Source: Apostichopus parvimensis (Eukaryota > Echinodermata > Holothuroidea > Aspidochirotida > Stichopodidae). Taken from it: 32,338 bases of DNA. How positions within the stretch are numbered: position 1 is the first letter of the stretch; every line of letters begins with the position of its first letter. Positions 12,201 through 24,200 of this stretch are shown here, piece by piece. Location: NCBI GenBank assembly GCA_000934455.1, contig KN887955.1, forward strand, positions 20,989 to 53,326, given 5' to 3'. Below the pieces are notes generated by a model. The model saw only the letters and a program-made list of their open reading frames with translations. It ran no database searches and had not been told where the DNA came from. A program made the translations under genes and the position numbers.

Positions 12201-15200
12201 GGAGCTACTACCTGAAACAAACAAATGAAGACATAGAACAATTTAGTGTTGAAATTTTGTTTAGTATTTTCAAAGGCTCTGAATTGTTTCTTACTTTGAA
12301 TACTATAGTTCCTGTGTAGAAATCTGCTATACATCTTTACACTGGTATAGCAAACTTGACCATTTTGAATAGAATATTACAATGCAATACTTGATAAATA
12401 ATTCCCTAAAAGAAAACTGTTTTGGGTGGAAAAACTTCAACTTGTTTCTCACTTTTCATGTTGTTTTCCTTCTGATTTCATTGTAATTCCTTAGATGTGA
12501 ATGGATGAGTTCCAAATGTTTAAACAAATTTCCACTATCTCAAAAGGTTTAGAAACTCGTTTATTGCTATACGGTTCAAAGTACAGCTTTGAAGCAATCC
12601 CAAAAGTTGCAAAATCTTTCTGACACTACGTATTTTCCAATTTTTTTTTACCTTCTTTGAGCGTAACATGTGTTATTTTCCGTTCCAGTGATTTTCATTT
12701 TGTTTGGATTTGGTATGTGAGTCCACAGAGACCACTTTGGACTGTCTTATCTAGATGAATAGATGTGCAATTTGTAAACAGTGTGAACGAGGCTCAGAAG
12801 GTAATGGACAACTCAGTGCCTAAATATAAAAGCGGTAACTGAAACTTGCTGAGTACCGAGCTCCACCGAGGTGAAGCCACACCCCGTCAGTGTACAGCAA
12901 GGGGGGCAACCACTTTTGTTGTATGGGGGAGGGGCTAAAATGTGAAGGAAGGGGTCTAAGGGGTGTTAACTCTCCTTTGAGAATATCTGGTATAATGAAG
13001 GGTGTTCGAGATGCAAAATGGTGCAATATTTTGCATATTTTGAAACAATGTGAATAATTTTTGACAGTTTTGGTTGTACCACAAATATATGTGTTCTCGA
13101 TAGCACTATAGTGACTGTTGCAGATGAAACAATGTTAAAGTAGTCTGAAATTTCATCGCACATATTTCAGTAAAGTCTACACCAGCAAGCTTGGTACTTT
13201 TATGAATGCAGCTACTTGGTCCAGACTAAAGCAGAGCATAAACTAGGAGTGTGGTCACTGGTGGACCCATAAGTAATTGTTATGTTGATTTTATTATGCC
13301 TAAGTTAAAGTTAAAGTGGAACATCAGTCTGTGTTGAATATAATTAATGCTTTATTGGCTGCAGCTAATTACCCTTAAGCATACTGTGGAGACTAAAGGG
13401 CCCCTTAATATTTTCTTGTACTACGTAATGTTGTTTCTTCTTTCCACAATGATTTTCTCTTATTTATACTGATTATATATTACAAACCTCATCGGAAACA
13501 AAATCGCCAAATCTATCTAGGGCTAGCACACACATCAACCTTAAGGCCATATCTTCCAGCCAAGAATGATTAAGAGCATCTTGCTGCCAGAAACAAAAGA
13601 AGAAACAATTCAAAGAAAATTATTTACACAACTTTTGATACTTTTCTTTGAAACAAGATAATATTCTGCAATATTTTCACAAAGCAGTAACTATAATAAC
13701 CTTGTGAATTTCTTTTTCCAAAATAATAGCAGGGTGACTTGAATTAACACAGACTAGACCTGCTATGGGAAAATGAAATGGATGTGACTTGAGTTGATTG
13801 CAATATTTAAGTGACATGTCACGAGCAAAATTTGAATTTTGTTGTTGCAATATTTGCCATCCATTAAAATGTTGTTGACTGCACTCGTGGAATTTAATTG
13901 ATAGAAAACAACTTTTTGAGGAAAGAAGACCATGCAAATTGGAGCAGCTTCTTAACAACATGAGAGTTTCTTTCAACTTCCCTTTTTATGCTAAAAAGTC
14001 AACTACACCATCCTCCCCAAAATATATATATCACTTGCAATGATCGGACATTGTTAGCCCTTAAGCCAAGCCAAGAATCCAAACTTTCGACTGGCGACTT
14101 TGTAAACTGTAGGTATTTTTCGAAATAAATACCGGATGCCTTATAACAGTGAAAATGATCACATGAAATACAGCCCTTAAAATGGGGATTAATCATGACT
14201 GGATTAAAAATGGCAATTTCTTATTTGATGAGCATATATTTGGGATGGGGTTGGTTGAGAGGGGTGGGGTGGGTTGAGAGGGGTGGGGTGGGTTGAAAGA
14301 GATGCAGTGAGCTGGGAGGGGGCTGGGATGTGTTGCAGTGGGAAGGGAAGATCAATGACAAGAAAGTTAAACAGCTTTTTGTTGCAGTTCATTTAGGGTC
14401 CCTTGAAAAACTTGAAACAATCACCTGATCCAGGGGGTACTGCACCGATCTGCCCGCACTCTGCCCGTGAGTTTTCACGACTTCTCGAATTCCGGTTGCG
14501 GCACCGTGCCTTATCTCCCACGACGAATGGAAGAGATCGCAGCTGAGTTGCTCACAGAAGGATGTGAAGCACCATTCACCAGGCTACAAAAAGATTCAAC
14601 CAATTGAAAAATGATCTTTTACAAGCAAACATATGAAAAAACTCAAAAGCACAAGAACACTGTGTTAAAACAACATGCACATCTTGCTATTGCTTGTATT
14701 AAATGTAAGCAGTTGTATAAATGTTTCATTTAATACAAACATTTGCAGATTTGTTTGTCAATATTAGAAACATCTAGACAAATTTATGTGTGAAAATCCA
14801 TAGATTAATTAACTGGTCAACACATTAGCATTTTTAGTTTTGAATTACTTTCCTGTTAATGAATGATGTAGTACTATAATTAGCATAATAATACAATTGA
14901 GTTGGGAGTAGGAAGCAAGGTAATTCCTCTCCTAGAACTATCCCTTCCCCCTATCTACCCCTCTCATCCCCTCCCCTGGTCCTCAACGTACCTCTTCTTG
15001 GAAAGCGGTCCCGTCTACTTGTTCAACGCTCAGTTTAGCCTTCTTATTCGGAGGAGCTGAAGATGACTTGTCAACTAAGCTGGTTTTAAAAACAAATGAA
15101 ACGTTTGGAAACAAATGCTTGAATGATCTGAAAACACAACTTGTGAAATTGTATAAAAATTGTTATAAGTAAATTGTACATTGTCTTTTGATTTATTGCA

Positions 15201-18200
15201 CATAAGAGGATATAAGCAGAACTACAGTAAGCAAACATACTGTTTCAGATGGAGGATCCCCCCTCCCAGTATAAGAAAAATCATATTCCCATCTCCTTCC
15301 CCTCCCTACCTCTTGTCCCCTCCCTTCCGCCTGTCCGCATCCCTTTCCCTTCCCAATCCCCTGCCTTCCCTCTCTCAACCCTCCCTGACATCCCACACCC
15401 CTTCCTGTAACAATCTCCTCTTTACCCATCCTTCCCACTTCCCATGCCCTGCCTTCCATCTCCTGCCCCTCCCTGATATCACCATCCTCTTCCCATACCC
15501 ACCCCCCTCCCTGTGCCCATCCTGTCCCCTCTCCTAGCCAACTCCACACCCTCCTCTCAGATCCCATCTGCTCAGTCTAATACCTACTATCTTTGTCAGA
15601 CATAAGAACAGCTTAAAACTACAAGCTATGAAATATGATACTGTTTTCAACACATCTGTGTAGTAAGGAAAGATGCAATTTAAAGGCAACGATGTAGCAA
15701 CGATGTGCATATAAACCGTATGATTACCGGACGCAAAATGCAAACGTCAGGTCATTTCTGTCCTTCACTTAATACATGTCCAAAGTTACTTAAGAATACC
15801 TGACTATATAAAACTATGTAAAACAACACTGAACTGTGTTATAGAATAGACACGTTTTAAACTTATAATTCTTAAAGGAGTTCTTCCATGCTTTGCTGTA
15901 CTTGCTTGAAAAGGTCACATTTTCAGCAGTAGGATATGATAATGTGTTTCCCCTATATTGATACATCAAAATAATATCATAAAATTTGATGCAAAAAAAT
16001 CATAAAACGCCTGGAAATGACAAGACACTGTTTCAGGCTAGTGAGGTTCCACTAAATGGAAAGTAGCAGTCTAACCTGGTGCTCTGCATCTCTCCATCCC
16101 TAGAGCGTTGCTTAGCGAGAACTTTCGCACGACGTTTGGCTCTATTCTTCTCCCTAGAGCTCATGCCAGGATTGATGTTGGCCATTTCCTTGGCAATCAA
16201 ATCTGCTGTATTTTCCTGTTATATGAAGGGTGTTCNNNNNNNNNNNNNNNNNNNNNNNNNNNNNNNNNNNNNNNNNNNNNNNNNNGGGGGGGAGTGACCA
16301 GGGCATCTCTAAGATTCAACAACCTACAAAAAATATGATTTTCCCAACAAACTGCCACAACTTTACTTACAACTTTCACTCTGAGCCAACCTCATGCCTA
16401 TAATATTTCAACTCAGAAATTGCAGTATCAAATATTTCCAGATATTTTTGTGTTTCATATTATTTTAGAAAATCATAACCCCCAATGGTGACGCCAGGGA
16501 GAGGGAAGGAATCTTACTTTAACTTAAACTACGTTACTAATTCTCATCATATTGCTATTCACTAATGCCACCTTAATGTACACATACAAACAACAACGAA
16601 ACAAAAAAAACAGAACCCAGATTAATTTCTTTGTCACATTGAAAGTCTAAATCTGATAGATGGAATATGCCAAAAAGTGCTCTTTCTTCTCAAAATCTCA
16701 CCTCGTTTCCAGAGCCCACTAACGCCAGAAGTGTATTGAGAGAAGCCATCCTAACTGAAGTACTGTTATGCGATAGAAAAGGCCACAGTCTGGTAACCAA
16801 CTCAGTTTGCCTCTGAGTGCCTGACTCTCTGTTGTCATGGTAACCACTGCCATCACTGCAACTGTTCGGATGGGAGAGTAGCGCTGCCAACAGCATCATG
16901 ATGCTACTGGTGGATGCAGTGAGATCATCAAGGTCTAATAATGTGTCCCAGAGGATGGTAAATATCGGAGGCAGCTGTTTGACAAGGGATCAAAAGGAAA
17001 ACAAAAGGGAGTGACTTTCCCTGAGAAAATGCATCCATTTCAATTTGATCAGAGGCTTATACCCTTACTTTTAATAGTTGCATCAAGGATGATATTCTGT
17101 GCACAAACCATTTAGCATAGTTTCATAGATCCTAGAATGGTGGGGAATACTCAGTGTTGCAGTCAAGTACTTTAATCTGAGAACCAAAGTACCAAAGTCT
17201 GAGTACTACTTTTAAGGATCCGAGTACAGAACACCAACATCCGAAAACAGCATCTTATAAACCAAGTACCGGTGAACAAATACTTTTCATTGTCGTATCC
17301 ACACAGATTTAATTATTTTTGCAATACTCCCTACCAAGTTACAGATCATATCGATATAGCACCACACACTTCGTAAGATCCCAATATGGCAACCACTTAA
17401 AATGATCAGATAGCTAATCCAAGTAGTTAACAAAAGCCATTTAGTAATCCATAATGCCTCCATCTGATTCTTCCAGGCTCAACATTCATCCAAGTATTTT
17501 TTGAGTACTTTTATTTAATTTACTAAATATAAAAGAACCATTCCCTAAAAAGTGCACCTTTATTGTCACTGTTAGCGAGTGACATAACAGTTGAATGTGA
17601 TGACATCGTTCGGATCTTGTTATTGTTTGCCAAGTACAGAATGTCTCAATATTATCTGTTGCAAATTTGTAGTAGTCGTTCACTAAAACCAAATTTCAAT
17701 TCGGACGACCAAATTCAGCTTTGAAAGTCGTCTCACAGTTGTTTACCTCAAATTCAGATTGCATTGTTATTGAATATACCTGAAATAGGTAAAATGATAC
17801 ATTGGTACCACCCCCAAAGCTGATGTTCTATTCACCAAACCTACATATCTCTCCTACAGTGCACAGAATTGGTCACTGCTATTTTGCTACAACTTTTTCA
17901 GGCTTTGGTTGGGAAGGGGACATCTCCAGTTGCATGGACTGATTTAAGGGGAGGGGTATGGTTTCTTTATTGGAAGGGGAACAAGATTTCCCTCAAGGGA
18001 GCGTTTATATAGATGAACAAAGTTTCCTCGGGGGGAAAGGGGATGGGCTCTGCTTGAGAAAGGACATTTCAAGGTGCATGATCTGATATCAGCTAATGAT
18101 CGGACAGAGGAAAGTGAGAAATATTCGGTGAAATGAGAGGCATCATCAAGGCTCACCTGGTCGGGATAAGATTTCGTTAGTATACCAGTAACTGGGATGA

Positions 18201-21200
18201 GGGCAGCAGCAGCCACTGCTCGTACGTCGTCATCGACATCCTGCAGACCGCTCACGATAAATGGTAGGCAAACTCTGAGCAACTCATCTGTCATTTCCTG
18301 TAATGAATATCAATATTAACTGAGTCAATTAAAACTAAAACTATACAGAGAAGAAAAAAAACTGGGATGATTCTTCATAGCTGTCAGAGATTGTCCATGA
18401 GGACTGCATCATGGCCCCTCCTGGTCAAATCCCTTAGCTTTCGCACGCATTTGGAAATGGGATTGTATTTCTGAAATTTAGTTACTCATTCATGCTTTAT
18501 ATTATGACTTTTGCATTATTGAACAACATATACATTCTTGTCTCCAATACCGTGATAAAACATGCTAGAGGTATTCGATCTGTATTCGACAGATTTTACG
18601 ACAGATGTTGAATTTATCTACATACATATATTGAGTTAAGCTACAAAAATCTGAAATTAAAGTACACAACATAGTGGGTCGCTTTCGTAGGTGTACTTCT
18701 TCAAATGGATGGTAGGCTGGCACCCTAAAGATGACATGGCAGTACTTTATTGCAGCTTCAATATTCATAATATCTAGGATATGTAAAGTTGCATTTGCAT
18801 CCTGCACGCAAATATGTGACTTACTACCATAGGGGAGCTCTATACACCAAAAACCAGTTTGTACCCAAATGCTGTAATATTAAGCATAATCATCACCAAA
18901 ATACACCTGTAATATCAAGCATAATCACAAATTCATCACGAATAATACAAAAACCAGGGACATGACCTGAAAAGGAAACACTTTGTACAAGAAAATTAAC
19001 ATAACAAGGTTTCTAACCAAAAAACCAGAGTATGCCACAAAATATTTGCAATGTTAAGCATAGGCTCCAAATTTCCATATAGCTAATATAGCACATAATA
19101 TTGTTCTTGCAACTGACATATACTTGGCATCTCGACTCTAGTTGCTTACCTCTCTGACTGCCAGCAGATACTTCAAGCCCAGTAGCCCTCCGTGCCTCGT
19201 CTCCCATTGCGGTTGTTCTTGAAGTTTTAGTAAAATTGACATCACACCATGTACTCCCACGGGTGTCATGTGACGCAGAATGACCCCCAGGCCCTGAGCG
19301 CACGTTTCCCTGACAGGAGCTACAACCTGAAACAAACAAATAAAGACATACAACAATTTAGTGTTGACATTTTGTGTAGCATTTTCAAAGGCTCTGAATT
19401 GTTTCTTACTTTGAATACTATAGTTCCTGTGTAGAAATCTGCTACACATCTTTACACTGGTATAGCAAACTTGACCATTTTGAATAGAATATTACAATGC
19501 AATACTTGATAAATAATTCCCTAAAAGAAAACTGTTTTGGGTGGAAAAACTTCAACTTGTTTCTCACTTTTCATGTTGTTTTCCTTCTGATTTCATTGTA
19601 ATTCCTTAGATGTGAATGGATGAGTTCCAAATGTTTAAACAAATTTTCATTATCTCAAATGGTTTAGGAACTCGTTTATTGCTATACGGTTCAAAGTACA
19701 GCTTTGAAGCAATCCCAAAAGTTGCAAAATCTTTCTGACACTACGTATTTTCCAATTTTTTTTTACCTTCTTTGAGCGTAACATGTGTTATTTTCCGTTC
19801 CAGTGATTTTCATTTTGTTTGGATTTGGTATGTGAGTCCACAGAGACCACTTTGGACTGTCTTATCTAGATGAATAGATGTGCAATTTGTAAACAGTGTG
19901 AACGAGGCTCAGAAGGTAATGGACAACTCAGTTCCTAAATATAAAAGCGGTAACTGAAACTTGCTGAGTACCGAGCTCCACCGAGGTGAAGCCACACCCC
20001 GTCAGTGTACAGCAAGGGGGGCAACCACTTTTGTTGTATGGGGGAGGGGCTAAAATGTGAAGGAAGGGGTCTAAGGGGTGTTAACTCTCCTTTGAGAATA
20101 TCTGGTATAATGAAGGGTGTTCGAGATGCAAAATGGTGCAATATTTTGCATATTTTGAAACAATGTGAATAATTTTTGACAGTTTTGGTTGTACCACAAA
20201 TATATGTGTTCTCGATAGCACTATAGTGACTGTTGCAGATGAAACAATGTTAAAGTAGTCTGAAATTTCATCGCACGTATTTCAGTAAAGTCTACACCAG
20301 CAAGCTTGGTACTTTTATGAATGCAGCTACTTGGTCCAGACTAAAGCAGAGCATAAACTAGGAGTGTGGTCACTGGTGGACCCATAAGTAATTGTTATGT
20401 TGATTTTATTATGCCTAAGTTAAAGTTAAAGTGGAACATCAGTCTGTGTTGAATATAATTAATGCTTTATTGGCTGCAGCTAATTACCCTTAAGCATACT
20501 GTGGAGACTAAAGGGCCCCTTAATATTTTCTTGTACTACGTAATGTTGTTTCTTCTTTCCACAATGATTTTCTCTTATTTATACTGATTATATATTACAA
20601 ACCTCATCGGAAACAAAATCGCCAAATCTATCTAGGGCTAGCACACACATCAACCTTAAGGCCATATCTTCCAGCCAAGAATGATTAAGAGCATCTTGCT
20701 GCCAGAAACAAAAGAAGAAACAATTCAAAGAAAATTATTTACACAACTTTTGATACTTTTCTTTGAAACAAGGTAATATTCTGCAATATTTTCACAAAGC
20801 AGTAACTATAATAACCTTGTGAATTTCTTTTTCCAAAATAATAGCAGGGTGACTTGAATTAACACAGACTAGACCTGCTATGGGAAAATGAAATGGATGT
20901 GACTTGAGTTGATTGCAATATTTAAGTGACATGTCACGAGCAAAATTTGAATTTTGTTGTTGCAATATTTGCCATCCATTAAAATGTTGTTGACTGCACT
21001 CGTGGAATTTAATTGATAGAAAACAACTTTTTGAGGAAAGAAGACCATGCAAATTGGAGCAGCTTCTTAACAACATGAGAGATTCTTTCAACTTCCCTTT
21101 TTATGCTAAAAAGTCAACTACACCATCCTCCCCAAAAAATATATAACTAATTTGTGAATTTCATTTTCCAAAATAATACCAGGGTGACTTGAGTTAAAAA

Positions 21201-24200
21201 AGACTAGACCTGCAATGGGAAAATGAATTGGATGTGACTTGATTCGACTGCAATATTTAAGTGACTTGTTACAAGCCAAATTTGAATTTTGTTGTTGCAA
21301 TATTTGCCATCCATTTAAATGTTGTCGACTGCACTCGTGGAATTTAATTTTCGAAATAAATACCGGATGCCTTATAACAGTGAAAATGATCACATGAAAT
21401 ACAGCCCTTAAAATGGGGATTAATCATGACTGGATTAAAAATGGCAATTTCTTATTTGATGAGCATATATTTGGGATGGGGTTGGTTGAGAGGGGTGGGG
21501 TGGGTTGAGAGGGGTGGGGTGGGTTGAAAGAGATGCAGTGAGCTGGGAGGGGGCTGGGATGTGTTGCAGTGGGAAGGGAAGATCAATGACAAGAAAGTTA
21601 AACAGCTTTTTGTTGCAGTTCATTTAGGGTCCCTTGAAAAACTTGAAACAATCACCTGATCCAGGGGGTACTGCACCGATCTGCCCGCACTCTGCCCGTG
21701 AGTTTTCACGACTTCTCGAATTCCGGTTGCGGCACCGTGCCTTATCTCCCACGACGAATGGAAGAGATCGCAGCTGATTTGCTCACAGAAGGATGTGAAG
21801 CACCATTCACCAGGCTACAAAAAGATTCAACCAATTGAAAAATGATCTTTTACAAGCAAACATATGAAAAAACTCAAAAGCACAAGAACACTGTGTTAAA
21901 ACAACATGCACATCTTGCTATTGCTTGTATTAAATGTAAGCAGTTGTATAAATGTTTCATTTAATACAAACATTTGCAGATTTGTTTGTCAATATTAGAA
22001 ACATCTAGACAAATTTATGTGTGAAAATCCATAGATTAATTAACTGGTCAACACATTAGCATTTTTAGTTTTGAATTACTTTCCTGTTAATGAATGATGT
22101 AGTACTATAATTAGCATAATAATACAATTGAGTTGGGAGTAGGAAGCAAGGTAATTCCTCTCCTAGAACTATCCCTTCCCCCTATCTACCCCTCTCATCC
22201 CCTCCCCTGGTCCTCAACGTACCTCTTCTTGGAAAGCGGTCCCGTCTACTTGTTCAACGCTCAGTTTAGCCTTCTTATTCGGAGGAGCTGAAGATGACTT
22301 GTCAACTAAGCTGGTTTTAAAAACAGATGAAACGTTTGGAAACAAATGCTTGAATGATCTGAAAACACAACTTGTGAAATTGTATAAAAATTGTTATAAG
22401 TAAATTGTACATTGTCTTTTGATTTATTGCACATAAGAGGATATAAGCAGAACTACAGTAAGCAAACATACTGTTTCAGATGGAGGATCCCCCCTCCCAG
22501 TATAAGAAAAATCATATTCCCATCTCCTTCCCCTCCCTACCTCTTGTCCCCTCCCTTCCGCCTGTCCGCATCCCTTTCCCTTCCCAATCCCCTGCCTTCC
22601 CTCTCTCAACCCTCCCTGACATCCCACACCCCTTCCTGTAACAATCTCCTCTTTACCCATCCTTCCCACTTCCCATGCCCTGCCTTCCATCTCCTGCCCC
22701 TCCCTGATATCACCATCCTCTTCCCATACCCACCCCCCTCCCTGTGCCCATCCTGTCCCCTCTCCTAGCCAACTCCACACCCTCCTCTCAGATCCCATCT
22801 GCTCAGTCTAATACCTACTATCTTTGTCAGACATAAGAACAGCTTAAAACTACAAGCTATGAAATATGATACTGTTTTCAACACATCTGTGTAGTAAGGA
22901 AAGATGCAATTTAAAGGCAACGATGTAGCAACGATGTGCATATAAACCGTATGATTACCGGACGCAAAATGCAAACGTCAGGTCATTTCTGTCCTTCACT
23001 TAATACATGTCCAAAGTTACTTAAGAATACCTGACTATATAAAACTATGTAAAACAACACTGAACTGTGTTATAGAATAGACACGTTTTAAACTTATAAT
23101 TCTTAAAGGAGTTCTTCCATGCTTTGCTGTACTTGCTTGAAAAGGTCACATTTTCAGCAGTAGGAAATGATAATGTGTTTCCCCTATATTGATTCATCAA
23201 AATAATATAAAATTTGATGCAAAAAAATCATAAAACGCCTGGAAATGACAAGACACGATTTCAGGCTAGTGAGGATCCACTAAATGGAAAGTAGCAGTCT
23301 AACCTGGTGCTCTGCATCTCTCCATCCCTAGAGCGTTGCTTAGCGAGAACTTTCGCACGACGTTTGGCTCTATTCTTCTCCCTAGAGCTCATGCCAGGAT
23401 TGATGTTGGCCATTTCCTTGGCAATCAAATCTGCTGTATTTTCCTGTTATATGAAGGGTGTTCTGGTTACCATACAATGAATGATATCACACACACAATC
23501 AAGCACTTTTATTCCCTTTAAGACTCAAGTGGTGTGTATTCACAGAATACATGTTATGCCCATGTTCTAATGTTATCCTTAGTTCTCTTTGCTGGTTCCC
23601 TCTTGAATTTCAGATCATTTGAGATATTAACTTTTGTCTTTAAATCGTTGCACAATGAAGCTTTGTATTTTTTGTTGGAACACATTTGCCCTTTGTATAA
23701 TAAGCTGTGTTGGCTACACTCCAATGAATCTCCTGCTATCTACATCCCTAGCACCAAATATAAGACTCTGAGCAATCCTAGCTTCCACTATGCAGGACCT
23801 AACCTTTAAAATTAACTCCTGTCTCTAAGTGTTCCATTGTTCAAGTTCCAAGCTGAAAACACACTTCTTTTATATTCCTTTCAGTTAATTGCACTTTATT
23901 TCTTGTTCTTGTAAATCGCACTAGAATGTTTGGCAGATTCCTGTGCTATATAATAATTATAATAATCATAATAATAATAATAATAACAATCAGCAGTTAT
24001 TTTTACGACGCTTAAGGGACCACAAATGTGGGAGAAACCCGCAAGGGCTTATGGATTACAACTTACACGTCTGGTGGCTTCCAAATCAACATTTTAACCC
24101 AAATTTGGAATCTTTTCAAGTTAGAAAGTCATTTCAGATGGTAAAACCATAGATTGCTCTTGGATGAAAAACCCACCTTACTATGACCCGGCCGGGAATC

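Larger units (their letters stand above)
9168..16235. repeat. 7-kb direct duplication, copy 1 (ends at N gap)
   Basis: This segment, from the poly-G run to the last base before the Ns, recurs at 16286-23463. The coordinate offset is 7104-7116 over most of its length and 7228-7231 after intron 8. It holds exons 12 to 6 with their introns, all splice sites intact. The pattern suggests an allelic contig end rather than a genomic duplication. Confidence 0.95.
16286..23463. repeat. 7-kb direct duplication, copy 2 (starts at N gap)
   Basis: Second copy of the exon 12-6 block, continuous with exons 5-1. It begins with seven Gs of the poly-G tract that is 21 long in copy 1, consistent with an assembly break at a homopolymer. 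It carries an extra 198-bp repeat unit in intron 8 relative to copy 1. Confidence 0.95.

Noticed and set aside
15181..15567. Overlapping 118- and 124-codon frames on both strands (also 22412-22798)
   Set aside because: They arise from a polypyrimidine/polypurine tract that lacks stop codons by composition; Pro/Ser- or Gly-rich translations with no protein character.
9168..23463. A genuine tandem exon duplication that lengthens the HEAT array
   Set aside because: Not excluded, but the N gap exactly at the junction, the mutual overlap of contig ends, and mostly silent differences favour an assembly artefact.
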